The position numbers and the translations under genes are program-made. The notes beneath the pieces are model-generated. The model saw nothing but the letters and a program-made list of their open reading frames with translations, was not told the origin of the DNA and made no database searches. 64,000 nt of DNA, taken from positions 186,001 to 250,000 of the forward strand of contig CANTUR010000899.1 in assembly GCA_947683625.1 (NCBI GenBank), in the 5' to 3' direction. The DNA is from Mallotus nudiflorus (Eukaryota; Streptophyta; Magnoliopsida; Malpighiales; Euphorbiaceae). Below are positions 34,062-44,652 of the stretch, piece after piece (position 1 is the first letter of the stretch; each line of letters begins with the position of its first letter).

Positions 34062-34439
34062 GAAATGAAAATGAGAGGAAAAATGTTCAGTTAGAAAATC
34101 TAAAAAGACTAGCTGATAATAGGAGTTATGTCATGTGATGTAATAAATGTACTCATTTTTGCCCTGGATAATGAAATGAATTGAAAAGATATTTTTGTTA
34201 AATATTGCGTATTCTATCTTTATTACAAGACACAAAGACTTGAAGAAAAAATAAAATATAAGAAACCAGACTTATGAGACCAGTAGTTATGTTTTTTTTT
34301 TCTTTCTTGACTTGTCTAATAATATTTGAGTCCTTTTGTACTTGATAAGTTTTGGTGATTCTGTAGATTGCATAGTAACCTAAGTCTTATAGTTGTCATC
34401 AGTAGTCATGTCAGCTTCCAGGCATAAATTGCATTCCAA
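34062..34439 (+). other. Spacer of element B right of solo LTR C
   Basis: Continues the repeated AGAAAATCTAAAAAGACTAG phrase of the post-integrase spacer and matches 43620-43990 of A. No gene was seen. Confidence 0.55.
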
Positions 34440-35275
34440 AGCTCTACGAGGTCACAAGGTCCAAGAAGTCTTGCCTCAGAAGGAAACCTTCGAAGTTAGT
34501 CATAACAGCAACAATGAATTGAGGGCGACCATACTGACGACAGAGGCATAAAGGAGAAAGAAAGGTCGAAGAGTATAATCCAGGAATAGGGACACAGTTG
34601 TCATACAAGTTGATGGTCACAAATTTTAATCTCCACCAAGGACAGATCCAAGTAATCTTAGTATCAGCAATGCCTTTCACCCAATCAACCCATTAATCTC
34701 TAGTATGCGTATTCTTTATCTTCAAAGGACGGGATTATAGATGATGAGGTTGATAAGTCAAAGCATTGGGAGGGGCATCAAGCAGACTCAATTTCTCCTG
34801 TAACCAAATCTAAAAAAAAAAGCTAAGTTGAAAACCTGAAAGGGCGGCTAAGCTAAAAAAAAAGGGGTTACATACCTGAAGGAGAAGTAGACTGCCTGAG
34901 AGTCGGTTTTGAACTTTGAAATTATTTAACCCAATGATAGTTTCAACAAGTATGATAGGCACGGGATTAGCTCCAGTTTCTACCTATTCCAAGATAGTAA
35001 TAATTCTTACATCAGCATCTCCATGAGAAGATACTAGTAGGAACTGAGCATATAGGCAGAATGTGACAGTTTTAATCCAAGCAGCACTGGTTTTGTCTCC
35101 AGTTTCACAAGAGGAAATAAGAAAAGGAAGACTGATGGTTTCAGCATTATGTGCGTGCATATAGATAATATCTGGGGGCATATCAAAGAATGCTATTAAC
35201 CTATTGGGGAACTCTATTTCAAGGTCCGGGAGAGCAATGGTAGCAGTTGAACTTAGTGAACATCCCATAATAGCA
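34440..35275 (-). pseudogene. Second antisense reading frame of element B, downstream of the PMD gene
   Basis: Two open stretches, 34984-35268 and 34444-34680, lie on - after the end of the PMD gene. The second encodes WVKGIADTKITWICPWW and RQYGRPQFIVA. A matching stretch occurs in A (WLQGITDVEIIWIYPCW, 44200-44300), so this is shared element content rather than chance. The W.CPWW...RQ pattern recalls, from memory only, a plant domain of unknown function (DUF7745-like); I do not assert it. Function unknown; broken by stops. Confidence 0.5.
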
Positions 35276-35589
35276 GCAAACTCCTCTATTAGGGGACACA
35301 GCTCTTGCCTGTTGAATCTAAATACGTGATCCTTGACATCCTAAAAAGTGGCAGCAGCATATAAGAAATTATTATCTATCTTAAGATGTTGAAAGGACTT
35401 TGAGAAGTTTCCTTACCAAAATAAGCATGGCTTGTGTCATGATGGAGGCGAAGAATGGAATGAATGCAGTATATGTGTCTTATGGTTTTTGGTTCTTATA
35501 TAGGCTGCAAATAAAATACATAAAGGATTAAGATTACGTTTGGACTGAATTCGTGTCGAAAAAGGAAAAGGAACGAAGCGGAACCGAGA

Positions 35590-35655
35590 TTTTTTATCGA
35601 AATTCTAGATTTTCGATCGAAATTCTAAAATTCGATCAGAAATCTAGAACACTGG
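35590..35655. repeat. Short palindromic array in element B
   Basis: About three units of 20 bp around TTTCGATCGAAATTCTA, the same CGATCG-centred design as the LTR arrays but with different flanks. Confidence 0.65.
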
Positions 35656-35769
35656 CAAAAAAAAAAAGGAAAATTACAGTTTAGTCCAAAGTAAAGGTCT
35701 ATAGTGCATAAAAGAAGACAGTCCCGAAATATCTCAAAGTACAATTACAATAATCACGCTAATACAATT

Positions 35770-37800
35770 CAGTCCTCCAGAGCTCCAGTGTCCAGCCAAG
35801 GGCTCCATTCTCTAGACGGATCATCACCCTGATCTGGGGGCATAGAAGTCCTGACATCATGTCCATGGAAACCAAGGCTCATAAGTTATCACCGAAGACT
35901 CTCGTTCTCACGCTCCAGATCCCCGACATAATTCTATTGCATCAAAAAATAGTTAGAACCATGTATATCATGCATAATATGCATACATTTGCATATTTGT
36001 TCTAAATACTAACCCTCCAAGTATCTGTAATCTGTATAGTAAACAATCTCTGGGAAGAGGTGATTTCATACAAATACTTTGCCTGTGTCCTATGAACCTA
36101 TAAAATTAATTTTACTAACTCAGCAATAAATGCAGGTTTATGCAGGGTTGGCTAGAGAGCAAGTCTAACTTACATGTGAAGCATCAAGGGGTGAGAAGCT
36201 AGGAATTTGAGCTGTATCAAAATACATGTGTCACTCAACAGGAGTCTGTACCATGGGAGCCCAATAATACATCGACCTATCAAATGGGGGAACATCACCC
36301 AGAACAATACTTAAGGGAGCCTCACCATGAGCAGTCTCACTATGAGGAATAGGCTCGACCTTCTGCTCAGTCTCCTCAGTACCATCCTTAGTCTCCTCCA
36401 TATTAGCATCAGGGACTCCTTCAAACTATACAGAGAATCAAATGTCAATAATGATGAGAGAATTAAAGTAAAGTAGTGAGAAAGAGCATACCTCAGATGG
36501 GTTTCTAGGAACTTGCTTTAAGAGGTTCTCTCAAATATACTCACGATAATGATAAGAACGCTCAAGCATCATCAAAGCAACATATCCCTCAAGAGTAGCT
36601 CTAAGCTCAGGGCCAGTCATGCTGCTACTTTGTAACATCGAGGGAGAAATAGAAGAAGGGACAGGTCTTCTGGAAGGCCCCATATGCCAGTGATAAACAC
36701 ACTCACCAAGATACCACATATGGCAGCCATAACTAGGAAGTAGAACTCTCATAGTCTTAAGTCTCATAGCTGCAATAATAAACTCATATCGTTGAATGTC
36801 CTTAGCACCAGCCAACCAATCTGATCTAACCTGTAAACTCATTCATTTTCATGTAAATTTGTTAGACTTCTGCAATTGATGAAATACTAAAAGTTAAAAT
36901 TTTCTTACCAGGTCCCACTCTAAAGAGTTCAACTGATCCCAATAAGTTTGCAAATCATGTTTAATGCTAGTAAGATAAGAAGAACCCCATCTCTACATCA
37001 GGGGAAGACTCCTGTCAGAGCTAATAGCACTGAAACCTCGAATCACTCCAATCTCAATACCCCAAATCTAAAAAGGGGAAGATGAAGGAAATAAAAAGGG
37101 GAAGGTGGAAGTAAGTAAAAAGTTAAAAAGGGATAAGAAGCATACATGCAAGACATGCCAGAAGTCGCACATCGTTATAGCTCCTCTACAAATAGTATCC
37201 AATCTATAGTAGAGGTAAGCAAGTGTTGTAGACCCCCAATCTAAAGTAGAGACCCTAGAAAGATCCTGAAGAGGGCCAAGAAGAGCGATGCTAACCTCAT
37301 GACCAGTCTCATAAAAGAGGATAGTGATGAGCAGAATCAATAAGAAACATCTCGCCTTCTAGAGAATCTGGCGAGGTGTAGTGGTTAATAGTCTCCTAAA
37401 ACCCTATACAAGGCAGGAAAGAAGCACGTTCTTCCTATTCTTCCATGCTGGAACAAATCTGAGTAGGGCATAGACGTAATGGCTCCTAGCATCCTTTGAA
37501 AGAGTGCAGTAATGGACATCAAAAGGAAGCGGGGAACCTCCGAATGCAATCCCGGTAATGGCAGAAAAGCTCATCGGGGAAATGGTCAGCTCACCCACTC
37601 GTGTGTGGAAGGTGTGAGTAGTGTCCATCCATCTCAATAAGTGCAAAAAGGGAATAGTGATCTGACCTACACTGAGCAGTCAGTAAAGCAGCAACAAAGC
37701 GTCGAAAGTCGGATGCCCAGACATGTTGTGCTACCTCTCTAGACAAGTCATGGAACAACTCTCGTGCCAAGTAAAAATAGCCCGAGAATTTCAGGGATTT
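35770..37800 (-). pseudogene. Antisense plant mobile domain (PMD) gene with introns, element B
   Basis: Read on -: exon 37800-37146 holds WMDTTHTFHTRVGELTIS, ITGIAFGGSPLPFD and, after two TAG codons, LFYETGHEVSIALL and TTLAYLYYRLDTICRG, which match the PMD (aminotransferase-like) pattern of ..THTFH..GE(M/L)T.T... and R.LDR....WG...LA.LY. Likely introns, all GT...AG: 37068-37145, 36831-36908, 36426-36491, 36098-36173, and about 35934-36012. The last exon ends LERENESLR...WSPWLDTGALED. Splicing joins WDL to VRSDWLAG in frame. A 2-base loss near 37643 and the TAGs break it. PMD proteins are nuclear; Arabidopsis MAIN and MAIL1 act in gene expression and TE silencing. The 5' end is unclear: CTG stands where A has ATG. 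Confidence 0.82.
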
Positions 37801-38660
37801 CTAAACAATGCAGAAACAACATGATCATTTTCTTTCCTAAATTTCCAATTTTTACATCACTTTTTTTCTCTTTTATACAAAAAATAATAAAAAATAAATA
37901 AATAAATCGGAAGTTTAGATTTCCGATTAGAAATCTAGAATTTTGATTGGAATTCTAGATTTACAATTAGAAATCTAGAAATCCGATCGGATTTCCTGAT
38001 TTCCAGTCAGAAATTAGAGAATTCTGGTCGAAAATCTAGGATTTCAATCCAGAAATTCAGACCTTTGATGAAAATCCCAGTGAAATTTAATGCATTTTGA
38101 TTTTAATTTGTCAATTTTCCATTATTCACATCAACTTTAAATTGCATGCATATAAACATTAATTTTATATACTAAAATAAATATGTTTATTATAGAATTG
38201 AAAATAGGGATAAGAAATTTTCCTCATTTCCAGCTTGAGAACATTTGTGGAGGTGTAAGTGGGTCAATGGAAATATCTCCTTATCTTCATAAAGTCCCAA
38301 ATAATTTTAGGGAAAATATGTACGTAAAGTGATGGTATCTGACTGCTTGAAACTGCTCCCGCGTAGTCTACATTGTGGGTGGGCCATAGGATCAGACGGA
38401 TCCAAAATCGGACGTCGGATGAGAGTTTAATTGAAAAGAGAAAATTTGAAAATCAAGAGAAAATGAAAAGGAAAAAAAAAGAGAAGAAGAATAGGAACAA
38501 GAGAGTATGGATCGGGAAAAGAAGAAATGTAATATATAAATGGAAAATATCCTATTTGGTCCTTCAACGTTCATTTATAATTAGGTCCATTTGATTCTTT
38601 GCAATTTAGTCCTAAATTGTAAAGCTTTATAGTTTATCAACTTAGGAAATGGTTAAAACT
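37801..38660. other. Non-coding part of element B with a second palindromic array
   Basis: At 37905-38070 about eight units of 20 bp such as AGATTTCCGATTAGAAATCT and AATCCGATCGGATTTCC follow each other, again pseudo-palindromes around CCGATCGG. The rest is AT-rich with no gene. Confidence 0.7.
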
Positions 38661-39130
38661 GTCAATGTATCATCAATCGATTATACGACCGAGTATAATC
38701 AGCATCATACGACTGAGTATGATGTTTTCTTTTCAAAACAGACTATATGACCGAGTGTAGTCGACATTATACAACCGAGTGCAATGTATCATCAATCGAT
38801 TATACGACCAAGTATAATCAGCATCATACGACAGAGTATGATGTTTCTTATCAAAACAGACTATACGACTGAGTGTAGTCAACATTGTACGACCGAGTGC
38901 AATGTATCATCAATCGATTATATGACCGAGTATAATCAGCATAATACAACTGAGTATGATGTTTCTCATCAAAACAGACTATACGACCGAGTGTAGTCAG
39001 CATTGTACGATCGAGTGCAATGTATCTTCAATCGATTATATGATCGAGTATAATCAATATCATACGGCCGAGTATGATATGTCATTTAAAACATTGTACG
39101 TTCGAGTATAGCAAATTCACCAGCAGAAGC
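38661..39130 (+). repeat. Four tandem copies of a ~118-bp unit before the 3' LTR of B
   Basis: CAATGTATCATCAATCGATT starts at 38663, 38782, 38900 and (CTTCA variant) 39018. Each unit is built from smaller dyads such as CATACGACTGAGTATG and TATACGACCGAGTATA. It lies 86 bp before the polypurine tract. Confidence 0.9.
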
Positions 39131-39215
39131 CTCAAGGAGTACAGGTAAGTATCCTAACTTTCAATTTAGAAATTGGGTACTATTCTACTTTGCCGTAATT
39201 TGTCAAGCAAACAGC

Positions 39216-39231
39216 GACAAAGGGGGACAAC
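39216..39231 (+). promoter_or_regulatory. Polypurine tract of element B
   Basis: GACAAAGGGGGACAAC directly abuts the 3' LTR and is the same, but for one base, as the tract of element A at 52088-52103. Confidence 0.9.
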
Positions 39232-41399
39232 TATACACACCCAATTACGGGATGACATGTTATAAATGCAGTAAAGGACTCCAATAATGAAAATGTCTTC
39301 GATGCTTAATCTTTAAAAAATTCTAAGGGCTTTTAAAGGAAGAATTTAATGTTTTTAGGGACTAAATTGCAAAGTTCTTTTTAGGACCTAATTGCAAAAT
39401 TTAAATTTTTTCGGGGGCCTTTTTATAATTAAATGTTTAAAAAAAACAAAGTGCGCATCAAAATTCTATAATTTCGACCGAAATTATGTAATTCCGATTA
39501 GAATTACAATAATTCCGATCGGGATTGTACAATTCCGATCGGAATTGAACTCTTTCGTTTTCCTATTTCTAATTATTCCAATTTAGTGTTTTAGGTGGTT
39601 TAAATTTCCTAATTAATTCAATTCTAAAGTGGTTTAAACTTCCTAATTAATTCAATCCTATTTGGTTCAGAATTCCTAAATACACTTTAGGAATGAGAAT
39701 CACATTAGGATTAGGGTTAGGCTTCCTAATTCCACTATAAAAGGGGAGTTAGGGAAGAAAAAAAAAGAAAAAAGAAGGAGAGGAGAAGAGAGAAAATTGT
39801 GATTCTATTCTTCTTATATTTATTTTTAATAAAAAATTATTTTGATTCATCAATTAATTCAAGACTCGTGAAGAATATTTAAAGAAAAGATTTAAAGACT
39901 TATCAAGAACGGTGAATCACAAATCTGAGGAGCACCCTAAATCATCAATAAGCATATCATATTTTTTTATTCTTCTTTTATTTATTTATTTATTTATTAT
40001 TCTTATTATTTTATCATAATTTATTCATTAATTATTATTTTCTTTTATGATTTATGGTGATTATGGAGGAAAACGCATGGTGATCATGTGAGGGAGATGA
40101 ATTTCATTAGAAATCTACAGAAGACTATGGATAAAGACTTGTAAAGACTTAGTTTCTAGGGTTTTATTTTTTAGTTTTATTGTCTTTATTTTTATTTTAT
40201 TCTTTATTTTTATTAATTCTTTTAGGAATTAATGTAATAGCCCCAATAGTTGGAGTAATAAAATTATGTGTATGGTTGCATGTTTATTTTGATTGAATGG
40301 GTTAGTAAAATTAGGTTTCAATTTGGTAATCATTTAAAATCAATGGAGGAAGTAGATTAATTTAGGTTGCATGTTAATAAAAATTAGGATTTTAGTAAGG
40401 ATTAATAATTATTTGTTTGATCTTAATTAATTGTTTCTTTTATATTTTTAGTTATTTTTGGGTTTTATTTATTATTTTTGTGTGTTTTGGGGCCTTAAGC
40501 CCACTTTAGCCATTAATCTATTTATTTAAGTTTAGGTAATTCTTTTAGCCCATATCATTTAATAATTAATTAGGTTTAATTAATTAAAATATATTTTTAG
40601 GTCCATAATTAATTATATTTTATATTAGATATATCCTTAGGCCCATTTAGTTAATTAGACATAGACCCACTTAATTTAATTTAATTAATTTAGACTTAAC
40701 TCACTTAATTAAAGCCTTCTTTCATAATTTGTAAAATTAAGCCCACCTAATTTAATTAATTCAGATTTATTCCACTTATTTTAAGCATTTTTTCATAATT
40801 TGTAGATTTAAGATTATTATTTAATTAAAACATGTAGAATTAAGCCCACTAATTTAAATACCTTCATAATTTGTAGATTTAAGCCCATATTTAGAACTAA
40901 AATTAGTAGACTTAGGTTCATTCAATTAAAATTAAAGGGAATTAGGTCCTTAGGTTCACTTATAATTTAAAACATGTAGACTTTAACTCATTTATTTAAA
41001 ATCCATGTAGATTAGACTAACTTAGGGGTTATGTGATTGAATGCATTATTTACTTGTATATGTCATGACTATTTTTCCTTGGAGTTTATTGTTTTGGGTT
41101 TATATGAAATTGCATGTAAATAGAGGATAAGATAATAATTCATTAAGTAATTCTAAATGAACACAATACTGAAAGAAGTTGGTATTCCGTATCCAGAATC
41201 TCCTGGTTGTGGTGCTAGCTTTCTTTTAGGGAATCGAGCACCACCTTTTTTATTTGTCCCAATTATTACCCTGGGTGGTGACTTCTTATCTCCACACCAT
41301 GTCTTTGTCACAATGGTTAGTGTGTTCTCTAGAGCCATGAACTCAAACAGTAATGAGGTTGCTAAAATTTTGGACGCATGCTAAACCCCGCCGTCTACA
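39232..41399 (+). mobile_element. 3' LTR of element B
   Basis: 2168 bp. It starts TATACACACCC (mutated from TGTAGACACCC, compare 29677) and ends GTCTACA. A 20-bp palindromic array at about 39455-39550 uses AATTCCGATCGGAATT units. A TATAAAA box lies at 39736. Near the right end the phrase GGGTGGTGACTTCTTATCTCCAC resembles the element's primer site. Confidence 0.9.
39736..39742 (+). promoter_or_regulatory. TATA box in the 3' LTR of B
   Basis: TATAAAA followed by GGGGAGTTAGG, about 500 bp into the LTR and downstream of the palindromic array, is a plausible Pol II promoter position. Confidence 0.5.
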
Positions 41400-41404
41400 A
41401 TGTG

Positions 41405-42075
41405 TTTGATCATGATTTGGGCAATAAGAAAATTAAGGCATTATTTTCAGTCCTATAGGGTTCAAGCTATTTCAAAGGTAAATCCCTTAAGGTACTTATT
41501 TCAAGCGCCTGCTTTGATTGGAAGAATGTCTCGATGGCTAGTACTTCTTATTAAGTTTGGTATAGAATAAATCACCATAAAAGTCATCAAAGGAAGGGTA
41601 GTGGCGGAATTCCTAACTCAGAATGCAGTCGAGGGTGATGAATAGTAGAACTTGGAGTTTTCGAATGAGAACCTAGTAGTCAAAGAGCATTGGGAGTGAA
41701 AGCTATACTTTAATAGGGCTATAAACAATAAAGGAGCTGGATTAGGAGTAATTCTTATTACTCCAAAAGGAGAGACCATACCGATGGCCAAGAAATTAGA
41801 TTTTAAGATAACAAATAATATGGCTGAGTATGAGGTGTGCATCTACGGAATTGAAGCAGCTCTAGCAACTGGGGTAAAAGAGTTACTAGTTTATGGGGAT
41901 TCTATGTTGGTTATCAGCCAGGCTAATGAGGAATAGGAAGTGAAAGATGAAAAGCTAAAACCTTACGTCTGCAATTTGAAAGCTTTAACAAAGAATTTCA
42001 CCAAGTGTCTCTTCATCCTCTATCAAGAGATGGCAATTAGATGGCAGATGCATTGGCAACACTCTCTTTAATATG
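41405..42075 (+). pseudogene. RNase H end and archaeal-type RNase H of element A
   Basis: Resumes after element B: counting one ATGTG copy, the RNase H frame reads on with IRKLRHYFQSYRVQAISK and LRYLFQAPALIGRMSRW. The archaeal-type RNase H starts YFNRAINNKGAGL, so the first catalytic Asp is Asn and the next Gly is Arg; TNNMAEYEVCIYG and VYGDSMLVISQ keep Glu and Asp. At least five stops (for instance near 41567, two at 41641-41646, 41698 and 41934) make it more decayed than the same part of B. Confidence 0.85.
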
Positions 42076-42097
42076 GGATAGTGTGACAGGATAAACA

Positions 42098-43432
42098 ATG
42101 AAGCCTTTGGTAATCATGAAATCAAGAGCTCCATGTTATGGAGGTGAGCAGATTATGGGAATTCAGATAGGGCCTAAAGAGAAGCCATGGTTTTATGATA
42201 TTCAGAGGTTTATCAAAGAAAGAAAGTATCCTAATAAAGCGACCTCAAAAGAGAGATATGTTCTTCGTGTTCTTGCACATAACTATGCAAGTTATAATGG
42301 AGTATTATATAAAAGAATGTCGAATGGAGTGCAGCTCAGATGTCTCAAGAAAGATGAAGTTGAAGAGGTAATGAAAGAAATTCATGTAGGAGCTTATGGT
42401 TCTCACATGAGCGGGATGATCTTAGTAAATAAGGTACTCAAGCAAGGGTATTATTGGTTGAGTATGGAAAAGGATTGCATCAGAAAAGTGAGATAGTGTC
42501 ATCAGTGCTAGATTCATGTAAATCTTAACCATCTACCTCCTATGGTGCTAAATAGTTTATCATCTCCTTAGCCCTTTGTAGCATGGGCGATTGATATTAT
42601 AGGAGAAATAAGGTTGACAACATCAAATGGGCACAAGTACATAGTTATAGCAATAGATTACTTTTCTATATGGGTAGCGGCTGAATCCTTCAATGCCATG
42701 AAAGTAAAACAAATGGCTCGATCTATTGAGAAGAGCCTTATTTATAGGTATGGGGTTCCACATCATATTGTGACAAATAATGGTGTCCAATTTCAAGTAG
42801 AAACAATGAAATTATTGCAGAAGTATGGGATTGAACATCATAAGTCTTCTTCATATCGTCCTCAAGCTAATGGAGCAGTAGAAGCAGCTAACAAAAATTT
42901 TAAGAAGATTCTCTCTAAAATGGTTAAGACTTACAAAGATTGCTCTGAGTTTCTCCCGTTTGCTTTGTGGGGATAGAGGACTACAACTAGAATTGCCACA
43001 GGCTAAACTTCATTCTCCTTAGTGTATGGTTGTGAAGTAGTCTTACCAATAGAAACAGAGATCAAATCCTTGAGAGTAGTTATAGAAGCTAAAACTCCTA
43101 AGAATGAATAGCCATAAAAGAGATATAATCACCTGGTATCTCTATATGTGAAAAGGATGAATGCTTTGTTCCATACTCAAATATATCAGAAGAGGATAGC
43201 AAGATCATTCAATAAGAAGGTTAAGCCTGGAAAGATAAAATCTGGGGACATGGTGTTAAAATAATCCATAGCAATGGTATTTGATCCAAGGGAAAATTTA
43301 GACTAAATTAGGAAGGACCATATTTAGTCAAATCAGTTATGCCTAAAGGAGCTGTAAAGATATCAGATCTAGAAGGGAATGACTTTGTGGAACCTATTAA
43401 TTTAGATCGCCTTAAGAAATACTACCTATAAA
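42098..43432 (+). pseudogene. Integrase of element A
   Basis: KPWFYDIQRFIKERKYP leads into the zinc finger (EIHVGAYGSHMSG; CHQC after a stop at about 42495). The core has Asp in WAIDIIGE, but the second catalytic Asp is Asn (IVTNNGVQF); Glu is kept in AVEAANKNF. Further stops occur in the 42570s, at about 42977, 43004 and 43110, and the C-terminal GKIKSGDMVLK and LDRLKKYYL are still readable. The natural stop is at about 43430. Homologous along its length to the integrase of B. Inactive. Confidence 0.87.
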
Positions 43433-43985
43433 AATGAATAAAAGTAATATGAAGAAAATAAAGTCAGCTGATTAGAAAACCTGAAAAGGCTAGTCAAGCA
43501 AAAGTTAGGACATTCTTGCTATTCAGAAAACCCGTAAAGGGCTGGCAGGCAAAAATTAAGGAATAAAAATAAAAAAATGGTCCTACTGGCTAGAAAACCC
43601 ATAAAGGGTAGTCAGGCAAAAATTAGGTTAAATAAATGAGAGAGAAAAATATTCAGCTAGAAAATCTGAAAGGACTAGTTGATAATATGAGTTATATCAA
43701 GTGATGTAATAAATGAACTCATTTTGGCCTTAATTAATGAATCTTTTTGAAATTGATTTTTTTTTTAACATTGCATGTTCTATCTTATTTATAATGCATA
43801 AGTGCTAGAAAGGAAAACAAAACATGAAAGCTTAAAATCAACTCTATAAGACCATTTCCTAATGTTGTCTTTGTTTCTTCTTTTGTGACTCATCATGCAA
43901 AGCTTGAGTCCTCTTGTATCTAGAGAATCATAGTGGCTCTGTAGCTTGTACCAAAACCTAGGTTTTGCAATTATCATTAGTAGCT
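43433..43985 (+). other. Post-integrase spacer of element A
   Basis: Four or five repeats of AGAAAACCYRWAAAGGSYWG..AGGCAAAA, as in B. No gene was seen. Confidence 0.6.
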
Positions 43986-43989
43986 CTAT

Positions 43990-44430
43990 CATCATCCAAG
44001 TTTATGTTTCGCTCAAGAGTCCTACGAGGCCATAAATTCTTGACCATATCCAAAAAAAAAATCATGTCTGACAGGGAAGCCTCCAAAGTCAGTCAGAATA
44101 GTAACTATGATGGGAGAAAAGAAAGTCGAGAAACGTAGCACTGGGATGGCAACATAGTGATCTTATAAGTCAAGGGTCAAAACTTCAGCTTCCAGCAGGG
44201 GTATATCCATATAATCTCAACATCTGTAATGCCCTGTAACCAGTTCACCCACTGGTCTATAGTGTGCCTGACCTCCACCTTCAATGGGTGAGATTGCAGT
44301 TGATGAGGCTGATAGGATAAAGAGTTAGCAAGAACAGCAAGCAAGCTCAACTTCTCTTGTAAAAAAATTTGGAAAATACTAAAATAAATAAAACAAATTG
44401 AAAGCCCGCTAAGTTGAAAACCCAAAGGGG
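43990..44430 (-). pseudogene. Second antisense reading frame of element A
   Basis: Open on - at 44177-44425 with WLQGITDVEIIWIYPCW and EKLSLLAVLAN, homologous to the antisense frame of B at 34440-34800 (WVKGIADTKITWICPWW; EKLSLLDAPPN). Function unknown; broken after WKLKF. Confidence 0.5.
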
Positions 44431-44652
44431 CAGCTTAAGCAAAAGTTAAGGCAAGCCTGCTAAATCGAAAACCAGAGAGGGTGGCTTAGGCAAAAGTTAA
44501 GGTAAAAAAAGTAAAAAAAATAAAAAAAACCTTTACTCTACTTAAGTCCACGTATCGAAGTCTGAGATCAGTTCAACACAGTGCGTACAAATAGTACATG
44601 AATCATAACACAACAGTACAATAGAAATAGTTTGATATAAAGATAGACTAGA

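Larger units (their letters stand above)
29677..41399 (+). mobile_element. Tat-type element B nested in the RNase H of A
   Basis: 11.7 kb bounded by ATGTG duplications. Its 5' LTR survives only as the first 191 bp (29677-29867). A large deletion then joins that remnant to the middle of its own RNase H, removing the rest of the LTR, primer site, gag, protease and RT. The right part is well kept: RNase H end, archaeal-type RNase H, integrase, antisense PMD gene, tandem repeats, polypurine tract and full 3' LTR. It carries solo LTR C. The coding remnants have fewer stops than the same region of A, fitting a younger insertion. It cannot move itself, having no RT or Gag. Confidence 0.9.
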
